A DNA stretch of 64,000 bases from Steroidobacteraceae bacterium. GTDB lineage: Bacteria > Pseudomonadota > Gammaproteobacteria > Steroidobacterales > Steroidobacteraceae. The stretch is from positions 1 through 64,000 of the forward strand of contig JAPZRU010000013.1 in NCBI GenBank assembly GCA_027531255.1, in the 5' to 3' direction. The translations under genes and the position numbers were made by a program. Every line of letters starts with the position of its first letter. Position 1 is the stretch's first letter. Shown in pieces: positions 51,993 to 60,697 of the stretch. The notes below the pieces were generated by a model. The model saw only the letters and a program-made list of their open reading frames with translations. It had not been told where the DNA came from and made no database searches.

Positions 51993-52675
51993 GGCCGCGC
52001 TCCCGCTGCGGCCGGCAGGCCGTCGAGGTAGTCGTGCACCTCGCGCACGCCCACGACGTCCGCGTACTTCAGCATCAGGTCGGTCAGGTTCGCGTAGTGA
52101 TAGCTCTCGTGCTTGTCGGCCACGCACTCCTCGGGAACGATCGTGCGATAGCCGTGCGAGAGCGAGTCCACCGCGGAAGCGCGCACGCAGCCGGAGGTCG
52201 AGCCGCCGGTCAGGATCACGGTGTCGCACCGGTGCCAGGTGAGCAAGCTGGGCAGCGTGGTCTCGAAGAACACCGACGGCATCTTCTTGCAGAAGATCAC
52301 GTCGCGGCTCCGGTCGATCTCGAGCCGCTCGTCGAACTCGGCACGCTCCGAGCCGAACTTGATGTTCTGCAGCGAGTCCGGCGTATCGGTGCGCGTGCCC
52401 CAGACGCCGCAGTCCTCGCCCGAGTCCACGTAGGCCACGTAGGTCCAGACCACCGGCAGACCCTTGGCGCGGAACCGCTTCGCCAGTTCGTTCACGTACT
52501 CGAGCTGCCGCGGGTCGGTCTCGTAAGCGGTCTTGAACCTGCCCACGGCGGTATAGGCCTTCTGCAGGTCGATGTTCACGAGCGCGGGCTTCGAACCGAA
52601 GCCGAACTTCGCGCGGCCGGGGTTGGCGCGCACCTCGTGGTAGATCTCGCGGGCGGTCTTGGTCGTGGTTTCCAT
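51989..52675 (-). CDS. Isochorismatase-family cysteine hydrolase (carbamoylsarcosine-amidase-like)
   Basis: A 228-residue hydrolase with the complete catalytic triad of the family: Asp in ALVNIDLQKAYTAVG, Lys in FCKKMPSVFFETTLPSLL and the nucleophile Cys in GGSTSGCVRASAVDSLSHGY. This branch includes N-carbamoylsarcosine amidase and related ureido/carbamoyl hydrolases that release CO2 and ammonia. It heads a three-gene operon with two PuuE-like deacetylase-fold enzymes. Together they could open a cyclic ureide or imide and then remove its carbamoyl group, but no substrate is evident. Divergent from the bfd-bfr pair. Confidence 0.88.
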   Translation of the reverse strand: METTTKTAREIYHEVRANPGRAKFGFGSKPALVNIDLQKAYTAVGRFKTAYETDPRQLEYVNELAKRFRAKGLPVVWTYVAYVDSGEDCGVWGTRTDTPDSLQNIKFGSERAEFDERLEIDRSRDVIFCKKMPSVFFETTLPSLLTWHRCDTVILTGGSTSGCVRASAVDSLSHGYRTIVPEECVADKHESYHYANLTDLMLKYADVVGVREVHDYLDGLPAAAGARP

Positions 52676-52852
52676 GGTCTCGGATCGTCGGCCGGTGAAC
52701 GGGGGCCGCCATGCTACGAAGCGGCCCCCGCGGCGTCATCCGTCCCAGCGTCGCCGCACCGGCCTGCCGAAGGCGCAGTCGGCGCTTCGGATAGCCCCGA
52801 TGGGCGTTTCGCCCGTCTCGAGGGTACCGTTGACCCAACGAATGAGACTCGC

Positions 52853-52876
52853 TTGCAAACGCGAACGATTCTCACT
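52853..52876 (+). promoter_or_regulatory. Fur box upstream of bfd
   Basis: The segment TTGCAAACGCGAACGATTCT followed by CACT matches the overlapping-hexamer pattern of proteobacterial Fur sites (compare TTGCAAATGCGAATGATTCT). It ends about 26 bases before the bfd ATG, placing it over the promoter. A second AATGAGAC half-site lies just upstream (52841-52848). Iron repression of bfd is well established in other proteobacteria. Confidence 0.7.
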
Positions 52877-52901
52877 AGAGTCTGGGGCGGAGGGTCGCGT
52901 G

Positions 52902-53093
52902 ATGTATGTCTGTCTCTGCCACGGCATCCGGGACCGGGACCTGCGCGACGCGGTGACCCGCGGCTGCGACTCGTTCGAAGCGCTGCAGGCGCACACCGGG
53001 GTCTCCACCTGCTGCCGCACCTGCGAGCCCACCGCGCGCGAGGTCCTCGAAGAGGCGCTTGCGTCGCGTGCGCCCGCCGTTCAGGCTGCCTGA
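52902..53093 (+). CDS. bfd: Bacterioferritin-associated ferredoxin
   Basis: A 63-residue 2Fe-2S protein: MYVCLCHGIRDRDLRDAV, then GVSTCCRTCEPTAREVL. The four ligands follow the BFD pattern CxC near the N-terminus and C-x2-C (TCCRTC) in the second half. It reduces ferric iron in the bacterioferritin core so that it can be released. It is directly followed by bfr (48-base gap) and preceded by a Fur box, so iron starvation should induce it. Confidence 0.94.
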   Translation: MYVCLCHGIRDRDLRDAVTRGCDSFEALQAHTGVSTCCRTCEPTAREVLEEALASRAPAVQAA

Positions 53094-53141
53094 ACGAACG
53101 CCGCGCGGCCGTGCGCGGCGCCGATGCCAGGAGCAGACGGA

Positions 53142-53624
53142 ATGAAGGGCGACCCCCAGGTCATCGCGCACCTCAACAGGATCCTCAAGAACGAACTGAC
53201 GGCCATCAACCAGTACTTCCTGCATGCGCGCATGCTGAAGCACTGGGGACTCGTGAAGCTCGGCAGGTACGAGTACAAGGAGTCCATCGACGAGATGAAA
53301 CACGCCGACAAGCTCGTCGAGCGCATCCTGTTCCTCGAGGGCCTGCCCAATCTCCAGGACCTCGGCAAGCTCCTGATCGGCGAGAACCTCAAGGAACTGC
53401 TCGAGTGCGACCTCAAGCTCGAGTACCAGGCGCACCCCGACCTGAAGGCCGCGATCGCACACTGCGAGTCCGTCGGCGACTACATCAGTCGTGAACTCCT
53501 CGAGGACATCCTCGAGTCCGAGGAAGAGCACATCGACTTCCTCGAGACGCAGCTGGAGCTTATCGAGCGCGTCGGCATGCAGAACTACCAGCAGTCGCAG
53601 ATGGAGCCGGGCGAGCCGTCCTGA
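53142..53624 (+). CDS. bfr: Bacterioferritin
   Basis: A 160-residue ferritin-like iron-storage protein. Ferroxidase ligands are visible in [37 protein letters not shown] (which also contains the heme-ligand Met in EMKHAD) and [36 protein letters not shown] is the family signature. The chosen ATG gives [15 protein letters not shown], the standard bacterioferritin start; an ATG 18 bases earlier is in frame but not family-like. Located downstream of bfd in one transcript. Confidence 0.96.
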   Translation: MKGDPQVIAHLNRILKNELTAINQYFLHARMLKHWGLVKLGRYEYKESIDEMKHADKLVERILFLEGLPNLQDLGKLLIGENLKELLECDLKLEYQAHPDLKAAIAHCESVGDYISRELLEDILESEEEHIDFLETQLELIERVGMQNYQQSQMEPGEPS

Positions 53625-53632
53625 GGCCCGCC

Positions 53633-55192
53633 GTGGGCCACGCCCAGCCCGCGAGCCTGGATGAGGCGCGCGCGCCGCGCGCCGGCGTCCGCCACCGCGT
53701 CTTCGCGGCCGCGCTCGCGACCTCGTTCGGCATGGCCGCGGCCGCGGCCTCGGCCTCGTTCGCGGCGCCGGCAGCGGCCAGCGTGCGGGACGTCGCGACC
53801 GCGAGCACGCGACCGGCCGACGGCGTTCCGGTCGCAGCCCCCTCCCCCGTGCTGTTCCGCGGCGCCCACGTCGTCACGATGCACGGCCCCGAAGTGCTGC
53901 GCGAACGCGATGTGCTCGTCGTCGACGGGCGCGTCGCGCGCATCGCGCCGCGCGGTCGGCTGCGTGCGCCGCGCGACGCGACGAGCGTCGACGCCCGCGG
54001 CCGCTGGCTGATGCCCGGGCTCGCGGAGATGCACGCCCACGTGCCCGCGCCGCCGCCCGCGGAGACGCGCAGCGCGCAGGCCGAGCAGTATGCGCACGAC
54101 GTTCTGCTGCTCTACGCCGCGCACGGCATCACGACGATCCGCGGGATGCTCGGTCACCCGTGGCATCTCGCGCTCCGCGACGACCTGCGGCGCGGCGCCG
54201 TACTCGGGCCACGCCTCCATACCGCCGGTCCTTCCCTGAACGGAAACACCGCCCCGGACCCCGTCACCGGCGTGCGACTCGTGCGCGAGCAGAAGGCCGC
54301 GGGCTACGACTTCCTGAAGCTGCACCCGGGTCTCGGCCGCGCGACGTTCGACGCCATCGTCGCGACCGCGAACGAGGTCGGCCTGCGCTTCGAGGGTCAC
54401 GTCGCCGACGACGTCGGCCTGCTGCACGCGCTGGACGCGCGCATGCCCGCCATCGACCACCTCGACGGCTACCTGCAGGCGCTCGCGGACCCGGATTGCC
54501 TGAAGGGGCCGACCAGCCCCGGATTCTTCGGCATCGGTCTCGTGCAGTGCGCGGACCGCGCGCGGATCCCGGAACTCGTCGCCCGCACGCGCGCCGCCGG
54601 CACGTGGATGGCGCCGACGCAGGTGCTGCTCGAGCAATGGGCGAATGCACCGACCGAGGCCGAACTCCGCGCCCGGCCCGCGGTGCTCTGGCTGCCGCCG
54701 AACGTCGTGGACCAGTGGGTGCGGGCGCGCGGCGGCTTCCTCGCGCTGCAGGCGGTCGGTCCGGAACGTGCGGCGGCCTTCGTGCGGCTGCGCCGCGAGC
54801 TGATCCGCGAACTGCACCGCGCCGGCGTGCCGATCCTGCTCGCCGCGGACGCGCCGCAGGTTTTCAACGTGCCCGGCGACTCGGTGCACGGCGAACTCGC
54901 GACCTACGTCGCGAGCGGGCTCTCGCCCTACGACGCGCTCGCGACCGGCACCGTCAATGCCGCGCGCTTCCTCGGCGCCGGCGACCGCCGCGGCCGGGTG
55001 GCCGAAGGCTACGACGCCGACCTCGTGCTGCTGGCCGCGAACCCGCTCGACGACGTCGCGAACGCGCGCCGTATCGAGGGCGTGATGCTGGCCGGCCGAT
55101 GGCTGCCGCGCGCCGAACTGGACCGTCGGCTGGGCGAGCTGGCGGCGCGGCACGCTGCCGTGCCACGCCCGTCCGCAGCGCCCCGACCGTAG
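53633..55192 (+). CDS. Secreted metal-dependent amidohydrolase
   Basis: A 519-residue amidohydrolase-superfamily protein with an unusually long leader (signal-like hydrophobic region around residues 24-48). Metal-binding motifs: HAH in GLAEMHAHVPAPP, a Lys in DFLKLHPGLG, His in RFEGHVADDV and IDHLDGYL, and Asp in LLAADAPQVFNVPG. The latter half shows YDALATGTVNAARFLG and GRVAEGYDADLVLL as in imidazolonepropionase- or prolidase-like members. The substrate is unknown. It is followed 19 bases later by modB, so it may be co-transcribed with the molybdate transporter, in the place where modA would usually be. Start GTG follows the bfr stop by 8 bases. Confidence 0.85.
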   Translation: MGHAQPASLDEARAPRAGVRHRVFAAALATSFGMAAAAASASFAAPAAASVRDVATASTRPADGVPVAAPSPVLFRGAHVVTMHGPEVLRERDVLVVDGRVARIAPRGRLRAPRDATSVDARGRWLMPGLAEMHAHVPAPPPAETRSAQAEQYAHDVLLLYAAHGITTIRGMLGHPWHLALRDDLRRGAVLGPRLHTAGPSLNGNTAPDPVTGVRLVREQKAAGYDFLKLHPGLGRATFDAIVATANEVGLRFEGHVADDVGLLHALDARMPAIDHLDGYLQALADPDCLKGPTSPGFFGIGLVQCADRARIPELVARTRAAGTWMAPTQVLLEQWANAPTEAELRARPAVLWLPPNVVDQWVRARGGFLALQAVGPERAAAFVRLRRELIRELHRAGVPILLAADAPQVFNVPGDSVHGELATYVASGLSPYDALATGTVNAARFLGAGDRRGRVAEGYDADLVLLAANPLDDVANARRIEGVMLAGRWLPRAELDRRLGELAARHAAVPRPSAAPRP

Positions 55193-55211
55193 CCACCCGC
55201 CCGGCCCCGCC

Positions 55212-55898
55212 GTGCTCCAGCCCGCCGAATGGGACGCGCTGCGCCTGAGCCTGGCGGTGGCGCTGCGCAGCGTCGCGCTCGGCCTGCCTTTCGCCGTGCT
55301 GGTCGCGTGGCTGCTAGCCCGCTCGCGGCTGCGCGGACGGCTGATGCTGGACGCGATCGTCCACCTGCCGCTCGTGCTGCCGCCGGTCGTCGTCGGCTAC
55401 CTGCTGCTGCTCGTCTTCGGCGTGCGCGGCCCGGTCGGCGCGTGGCTCGACGCGACCTTCGGCGTGCAGTTGGCGTTCACGACCGCGGGGGCCGCGCTCG
55501 CGACGGCGGTGATGAGCTTCCCCCTGATGGTGCGCGCGATCCGGCTGTCGCTGGAGGCCGTGGATCCCGGCCTCGAGGACGCGGCGCGCACGCTCGGCGC
55601 GGGCCCGCTGGACCGCTTCCTGACGATCACGCTGCCGCTGATGCTGCCCGGCATCCTGGCCGGCGCCGTGATCGCGTTCGCCGCCGGCCTCGGCGAGTTC
55701 GGCGCGGTGATCACGTTCGCCGCCAACGTCCCCGGCGAAACGCGCACGCTGCCGCTCGCGCTCTACACCGCGCTGCAGGCCCCGGACGGCGAGGCGCTCG
55801 CCGCGCGCCTCGCGGCGATCTCGATCGCGCTCGGCCTGGCCGGCCTCGTGATCGCGGAGCTGATCGCGCGCGGCGTGCGGCGGAGACTCGGCCGGTGA
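55212..55898 (+). CDS. modB: Molybdate ABC transporter permease
   Basis: A 228-residue inner-membrane permease with five to six hydrophobic helices (for example SVALGLPFAVLVAWLLA, LPLVLPPVVVGYLLLLVFG, ILAGAVIAFAAGLGEFGAVI). The signatures are the LPPVVVGYLLL segment and the EAA-like loop AARTLGAGPLDRFLTITLPL, plus GLGEFGAVITFAANVPGETR, all typical of ModB. GTG start. It overlaps modC by 4 bases. The periplasmic binding protein gene modA, normally just upstream, is absent. Confidence 0.92.
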   Translation: MLQPAEWDALRLSLAVALRSVALGLPFAVLVAWLLARSRLRGRLMLDAIVHLPLVLPPVVVGYLLLLVFGVRGPVGAWLDATFGVQLAFTTAGAALATAVMSFPLMVRAIRLSLEAVDPGLEDAARTLGAGPLDRFLTITLPLMLPGILAGAVIAFAAGLGEFGAVITFAANVPGETRTLPLALYTALQAPDGEALAARLAAISIALGLAGLVIAELIARGVRRRLGR

Positions 55899-56989
55899 CG
55901 CTCGACTTCGACCTGCGGGTCGCACGCGGCGAGTTCCGGCTCGAGGCCGCGGCCACGGTGCCGATTCCGGGCGTGGTCGCCCTGTTCGGACGCTCGGGGT
56001 CGGGCAAGAGCACGCTCGCACACGCGATCGCCGGGCTCGGGCCGCGACCGACCGGCCATCTGCGGCTCGAGTCGGTCACCTGGCTCCACAGTTCGCGGAG
56101 CGTGCACGTGCCGGCCGAACGCCGCGGCGTCGGCTACGTGTTCCAGGATGCGCGGCTGTTCCCGCACTACGACGTGATCGGCAACCTGCGCTACGGCGCG
56201 CGGCGCGCGCGCGGCTCGGCCGCGTACGCGCGGGAAGACGAGCTCGTGGCGCTGCTGGGCCTGGAACTGCTGCTGGGCAGGCGCGTGCACGAGCTGTCCG
56301 GCGGCGAGCGCCAGCGCGTCGCCCTCGGGCGCGCGCTGCTCGCGCAGCCGCGGCTGCTCGTGCTCGACGAGCCGCTCGCCTCGCTCGACGACGCGCGTCG
56401 CGAGGAAGTGCTGCCGTACCTCGAGCGCGTGCGCGACCGCTTCGGCGTGCCGATGGTCTACGTGAGCCACCGCTACGACGAAGTGCTGCGACTCGCCACG
56501 CACGTGCTGCTGCTCGACGCGGGGCGCGTCGTCGCGAGCGGCCCGCCCGCGGCGCTCGGCCGCGACGCGCAGTTGCGCTCGATCGTCGGCAGCGACGCCG
56601 TCGGCGCGGTGCTCGACGCGACGATCGAGGCGGTGGACGCACGGGCGCGGCTCGCGACGGTGCGCGTCGGGAGCCAGACGCTGCAACTGCCGGTCCCGGG
56701 CGCCGACGTCGGCGCGCACGTCCGCCTGCAGATTCCCGCCCGCGACGTCGTACTGGCGGTGGAGACGCCGCGCGGACTCTCCGTCCGCACCGAGCTGCGC
56801 GGAGTCGTCGCGGAGATCGTGCGGGACGACGAGCACGCGGCTCTCGTCGCGGTGGACTGCGAGGGCGTGGCGCTGTTCGCGCGCGTGACGCACGCGGCCG
56901 TGGCCGATCTCGCTCTCGCGCCGGGGCGGCCGGTCTGGGCGCTGGTGAAGGCGGCCGCGCTGCGGGGCCACGTCTACCGTCGCCCCTGA
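55895..56989 (+). CDS. modC: Molybdate ABC transporter ATPase with C-terminal MOP domain
   Basis: A 364-residue ATPase. Walker A FGRSGSGKST, Q-loop YVFQDARLFPH, signature LSGGERQRVALGRALL, Walker B LLVLDEPLASLD and the H-loop YVSHRYDEV are intact. Residues about 295-364 form the MOP (molybdate/tungstate-binding) regulatory domain, as in ModC. GTG start overlapping modB (GTGA). Molybdenum uptake could support molybdoenzymes not encoded in this window. A terminator lies just past the stop but points the other way. Confidence 0.94.
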   Translation: MTLDFDLRVARGEFRLEAAATVPIPGVVALFGRSGSGKSTLAHAIAGLGPRPTGHLRLESVTWLHSSRSVHVPAERRGVGYVFQDARLFPHYDVIGNLRYGARRARGSAAYAREDELVALLGLELLLGRRVHELSGGERQRVALGRALLAQPRLLVLDEPLASLDDARREEVLPYLERVRDRFGVPMVYVSHRYDEVLRLATHVLLLDAGRVVASGPPAALGRDAQLRSIVGSDAVGAVLDATIEAVDARARLATVRVGSQTLQLPVPGADVGAHVRLQIPARDVVLAVETPRGLSVRTELRGVVAEIVRDDEHAALVAVDCEGVALFARVTHAAVADLALAPGRPVWALVKAAALRGHVYRRP

Positions 56990-57020
56990 AAGAAGAACGG
57001 CCGCTTTCGCGGCCGTTCGT
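56990..57020 (-). terminator. Rho-independent terminator of the RRM gene
   Basis: GAACGGCCGC and GCGGCCGTTC form a perfect 10-bp stem with a TTTC loop. On the minus strand the stem is followed by TTCTTTC, so it ends the glycine-rich RRM gene. It lies immediately after modC and may also halt that transcript less efficiently. Confidence 0.8.
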
Positions 57021-57061
57021 AGCGTCTCGACGCAGGGCGTCGAAGCGTCAGGGGCTACCGC

Positions 57062-57442
57062 TTACCAGCGGCCGCCACCGCCGCCGCCGCCGTAGCCGCC
57101 GCCGCCGCCGCCGCCGCCGTAGCCGCCACCGCCGCCGCCGTAGCCGCCGCGGCCACCGCCGCCGCCGAAGCCGCGACCGCCGCCACCGCCACCGCCACGC
57201 TCACGCTCCTGCGCTTCGTTAACGCGGAGCGGGCGACCGCCCATGCTGAAGCCGTTCAGGCTCTGGATCGCCTTGGCGGCGTCCGAGCTCGACATCTGCA
57301 CGAAGCCGAAGCCGCGGGGGCGGCCGGTCTCGCGGTCGTTGATCAGGGAAACGGACTCGACCTTCCCATGCTGCTCGAAGAGTTGGCGAACTTGCGCCTC
57401 GTCAGCGGAGAACGGCAGGTTGCCTACGTAGATCTTGGTCAT
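57062..57442 (-). CDS. Glycine-rich RRM RNA-binding protein
   Basis: A 126-residue RNA-binding protein. One RRM (residues 1-80) has RNP2 IYVGNLPF and RNP1 RGFGFVQM with the conserved aromatics. The remainder (about 85-126) is almost only glycine with scattered Tyr, Arg and Phe (GGYGGGGGG repeats), ending in GRW. Such proteins in proteobacteria and cyanobacteria are often cold- or stress-induced. ATG at 57442 gives the usual MTKIYVGNLPF start; a GTG 15 bases upstream is possible. Poor Shine-Dalgarno match. A long spacer lies upstream and may be a structured leader. Confidence 0.93.
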   Translation of the reverse strand: MTKIYVGNLPFSADEAQVRQLFEQHGKVESVSLINDRETGRPRGFGFVQMSSSDAAKAIQSLNGFSMGGRPLRVNEAQERERGGGGGGGRGFGGGGGRGGYGGGGGGYGGGGGGGGYGGGGGGGRW

Positions 57443-57877
57443 TTGCGAAACACTCACTCACGAAATACCGCGTGGCCACCCTCGTCGGACGATGGCGCGA
57501 CGCGACCAACGTACTGCGCATGAGCCCGGGCCGAACCGCTGCAGAAGCACTGAGCGCCCCGGTGACAGGCCCACCCGCCACCTTGGATCGACGACTCTTC
57601 GGCTTACTGCCGGCACCGTTCCCGTTCACCGGGGCGGCGATGGCCAAGGAAAGGAGAAAGTCACGAACCGCAAGCGGTTATACCGGAACCGCACGGCAAA
57701 AGCGAACCGGGATTGCGGAAATCGCGGATGACCCCGCAGCGGCACCTGTCCGGCCGCGCGTACTTCGGATGCAACCCGCCGGGCTCGTTTGCCAGGCCCC
57801 ACCTGCGGCGCCCCGCGCCTCGACGTCGAGGTCCGGGGCACCCGCGGGATGCGCCGGACCCGCAACGCCGCGCCCGT
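57443..57877. other. Non-coding gap between the RRM gene and the PQQ dehydrogenase
   Basis: About 435 bases without a convincing gene. The frames that are open here lack codon bias, domains and ribosome sites. The part next to the RRM gene is presumably its promoter and 5' leader. AACCGC/GCGGTT near 57672-57685 is a short dyad with a 2-base centre. I see nothing else I can name. Confidence 0.4.
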
Positions 57878-59089
57878 TCAGGTCGCGGGCTCGAAGCGCA
57901 GCAGCCGGCCGGCCTTCTCGTCGGTCAGCACGTAGAGCAGGCCGTCCGGCCCGACGCGCACGTCGCGCACGCGCTGCCCGACCCGCAAGGCCTTCTGCTC
58001 CACCACGCGCCCCTGCGCATCGAGCACGAGTCGGCGCACGTCCTGCGTCATCAGGCCGCCGGAGAACACGTTGCCACGCCACTCGGGGATCCGCTCGTGC
58101 GCGTAGACGGCGAGCCCCGACGGCGCGGTCGCGTTGTCCCACACCACGCGCGGGTCGACGAACGGCGAGCGCGAGCGATCCGCGGAGATCGCGGGACCCG
58201 TGTACTCGCGGCCGTGCGTGACGAGCGGCCAGCCGTGGTTCGCGCCCGCGTTCACCTGGTTCAGCTCGTCGCCGCCGAGCGGCCCGTGCTCGGTCGCCCA
58301 CACGCGACCGTCCGGTGCGACCGCGAGGCCCTGCACGTTGCGGTGCCCGTAGCTCCACACGGCCGGGTCCGCACCCTCGGCCTTCGCGAACGGATTGTCC
58401 TCCGGCACGCTGCCGTCGTCGTTGAGCCGCAGGATCTTGCCGAACGCGGTGCCGCGGTTCTGCGCCTCGTCGCGGATGAAACCTTCGCCCAGGCGGATCG
58501 GCGGATTGCCGCCGTCGCCGATCGAGACCAGCAGCGTGCCGTCCGGCAGCCACGCGAGCCGCGAGCCGAAGTGCGCACCGCCGCTCTTCGCCGCGGGCAC
58601 CTCGTAGATCACCTGCCAGTCCGCGAGTTGCTTCCCATCGAAGGTCGCGCGCGCGACGCGCGTGCGGTTAGCCTCGCGCGTGCCGTGCGCGTAGGTGAAG
58701 TAGAGCAGCCGGTTCTGCGCGTAGCTCGGGTGCGGCATGACGTCGAGCAGGCCGCCCTGGCCCTCGGCGAACACTGCGGGCAACCCCGCCACCGGCGTGG
58801 GATCGAGCTTGCCGTCGCGCACGACGCGCAGCCGCCCCGGGCGCTCGGTGATCAGTTGGGTGCCGTCCGGGAGCCACGCGACGGCCCACGGGAACTCGAG
58901 CCCCTCGAGCACGGTGGTGCGGCGGAAACCGGTCAGCACCGGCACGTCGCCGGAGGACACGAGCGTCGCGGGCGCGACCGTGGCAGTCGCGGCGGCAGGT
59001 GCCGCCGTCGCCGCCGGGGCGGCGACGGCGAGCGAGATCGACACGAACGGGGACAGCGCCGCGACGCCGGCGGCGAGACGGTTCTTCAT
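57878..59089 (-). CDS. PQQ-dependent aldose/sorbosone-type sugar dehydrogenase
   Basis: A 403-residue secreted beta-propeller dehydrogenase (YliI/Asd, GSDH family). A signal peptide with an Ala/Thr-rich spacer covers about residues 1-45. Family motifs are LEFPWAVAWLPDGTQLITERPG, GQGGLLDVMPHPSYAQNRLLYFTY, GGAHFGSRLAWLPDGTLLVSIGD, YGHRNVQGLAVAPDG, TEHGPLGGDELNQVNAGANHGWP and DGLLYVLTDEKAGRLLRFEP. It oxidises free aldoses in the periplasm using PQQ and passes electrons to the respiratory chain. It follows two Rieske oxygenase genes on the same strand after 174 bases, but a functional link is not obvious. Confidence 0.92.
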   Translation of the reverse strand: MKNRLAAGVAALSPFVSISLAVAAPAATAAPAAATATVAPATLVSSGDVPVLTGFRRTTVLEGLEFPWAVAWLPDGTQLITERPGRLRVVRDGKLDPTPVAGLPAVFAEGQGGLLDVMPHPSYAQNRLLYFTYAHGTREANRTRVARATFDGKQLADWQVIYEVPAAKSGGAHFGSRLAWLPDGTLLVSIGDGGNPPIRLGEGFIRDEAQNRGTAFGKILRLNDDGSVPEDNPFAKAEGADPAVWSYGHRNVQGLAVAPDGRVWATEHGPLGGDELNQVNAGANHGWPLVTHGREYTGPAISADRSRSPFVDPRVVWDNATAPSGLAVYAHERIPEWRGNVFSGGLMTQDVRRLVLDAQGRVVEQKALRVGQRVRDVRVGPDGLLYVLTDEKAGRLLRFEPAT

Positions 59090-59263
59090 CGGGGACTCCC
59101 TGGGTGACGGCGCAGCGCCGGTACGCGACGCCCCGCCGCTCGGACCGCGGCGGCAGCGGCGGGTTCCGCCGCGAACTGTACCTCATGGCGCGGAATCGCG
59201 GGCCGACGCCCAGGCCCCACGGCGCCGCGCGGACGGCCGCGCGGCCACCGGCCGCGGATGCGC

Positions 59264-60664
59264 TCAGGTGCCGGACGGATCCACCGCGAGATAGCGGTCC
59301 AGCGTCGCGTGGAAATGCCTGATCCGGCTCTCCTGGTAGCCCGCCAGGTGGACCTGGCCGGTCCCGGACGCGAGCAGGCCCTCCTGCACGTACGGCATGT
59401 TCTCCATGTCCTGGTCGATCACCGCGCCGAGGACGGGCAGTTCGCCCGCGTCGCTCCAGCGCTCGCGATCCCCGAGCAGCCGGAACGGCACCGCGCGTGG
59501 CGGCTCCGCGCCCTCCTTCACGGGCTTCAGGATCATCACTTCCATCAGGCAGGAGTTCACGTCGCGCCCGTGCGGCCGCCAGCGGTAGACGATGTTGGGG
59601 GCGTACCCCGCCCACGGCGCGAAGTTCGGGAACACGTTGTAGACGAGCGCGTCCAGCACCTCGGCGTCGGAGGCCTGCGACCAGTCGCCGCCGTAGGCGC
59701 GGCGGAAGGATTCGCGCACGCGCGCGCCGAGCTTGCGGCGCGCGTCGTACCAGTCGAGCGGCGCGGCACCGCCGGCATCGCGCTGTCCGTACATCGCGAG
59801 CAGTCCCGCGTACGCGCGATCCGGCGACGCGCGGCCCGCGAGGTGCGGACTCGGCGCGCCGAACGCCGTGAGGTTCCGGTTCACGTGGTCGCCGAGGAGG
59901 TCGTAGCGCGCGTTCGCGTCCGCGCAGAACTCGAGGATCTGCGGGTGGGTCGCGATGACGTGGTACGACTCCATGAAGGCTTCCTGCGCGACCTTCCAGT
60001 TGCACGCGATCACCTTGCCGACGTGCGCCGCCTTGAAGCGCCGCTCCAGCCCCCAGCGCGCGAAGTGCTCCGGCAGCGGCGCGAGGTACTGCGCGAGCGG
60101 GGGCGCGTTCGCGTCCATGTTCAGGAACACGAAGCCGCCCCAGGTCTCGACGCGCGCCTCGGGCAGCCGCAGGTCCTCGTCGCGCCGGAGCGTCGGAAAA
60201 TCGCCGCGGCACGGCACGAACTTGGGGCCCCCGTCGAGGTGCCACGTGAAGCCGTGGAACGGGCAGCGCAGGTTGTCGACGTGCGCGCAACTGGAGCCGG
60301 GGGCGCTGCCGAGCAGCAGCTTGCGGCCGCGGTGCAGGCAGGAGTTGTAGTAGGCGCGGATGCGGTCGGGCGCCGTCCGCACCACCACGAACGACTTGCC
60401 GACGACCTCGTACACCAGCGCGTCGCCGACCGCCGGGATGTCCTCCTCGCGACAGGCCATCTGCCAGACGCGCGGCCACAGCCGCGTCGCCTCGAGCTCG
60501 AAGAAAGTCTGCGAGGTGTAGCGCTCCGCCGCGAGCGGCGCGGTGCCGAGGTCGCGCCGGTGCTGTCGCTTCAGCACTTCCGGCGCCCCGACGCCGTCGT
60601 GCGCGAGGTAGTCGTCGTAGGACGGCGCACCGGCCGGCCCGTTCCAGCGTTCCGCCGCGCTCAC
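59264..60664 (-). CDS. Rieske-type aromatic-ring/betaine oxygenase large subunit, copy A
   Basis: A 466-residue non-heme iron oxygenase. The Rieske cluster ligands are in YYNSCLHRGRKL (Cys, His) and LRCPFHGFTWHLDG (Cys, His). The mononuclear iron triad lies in QEAFMESYHVIATHPQ (two His) with an Asp expected in AVIDQDMENM. This is the alpha-subunit architecture of the RHO family, here with a long C-terminal extension typical of the group sometimes annotated as aromatic-ring-hydroxylating or choline/betaine-type oxygenases. It lies 33 bases after a second RHO gene. No beta subunit, ferredoxin or reductase gene is linked, so electrons must come from elsewhere. Substrate unknown. Confidence 0.88.
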   Translation of the reverse strand: MSAAERWNGPAGAPSYDDYLAHDGVGAPEVLKRQHRRDLGTAPLAAERYTSQTFFELEATRLWPRVWQMACREEDIPAVGDALVYEVVGKSFVVVRTAPDRIRAYYNSCLHRGRKLLLGSAPGSSCAHVDNLRCPFHGFTWHLDGGPKFVPCRGDFPTLRRDEDLRLPEARVETWGGFVFLNMDANAPPLAQYLAPLPEHFARWGLERRFKAAHVGKVIACNWKVAQEAFMESYHVIATHPQILEFCADANARYDLLGDHVNRNLTAFGAPSPHLAGRASPDRAYAGLLAMYGQRDAGGAAPLDWYDARRKLGARVRESFRRAYGGDWSQASDAEVLDALVYNVFPNFAPWAGYAPNIVYRWRPHGRDVNSCLMEVMILKPVKEGAEPPRAVPFRLLGDRERWSDAGELPVLGAVIDQDMENMPYVQEGLLASGTGQVHLAGYQESRIRHFHATLDRYLAVDPSGT

Positions 60665-60697
60665 GTCTGCATTCCCGGCTGGCTCATCGCGCTCGCC

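Noticed and set aside
55212-56989. ABC genes as the missing thiamine transporter for the riboswitch system
   Set aside because: ModB signatures and the C-terminal MOP domain of the ATPase identify a molybdate transporter, and the genes lie 17 kb from the riboswitch.
57080-57200. Tandem GCC-rich repeats resembling a CRISPR or microsatellite
   Set aside because: They encode the glycine/tyrosine-rich tail of the RRM protein; no spacer-repeat structure.
57435-57731. Plus-strand frame of 98 codons between the RRM and PQQ dehydrogenase genes
   Set aside because: Arg/Thr/Pro-rich without domains, overlaps the start of the RRM gene antisense, and has no ribosome site.
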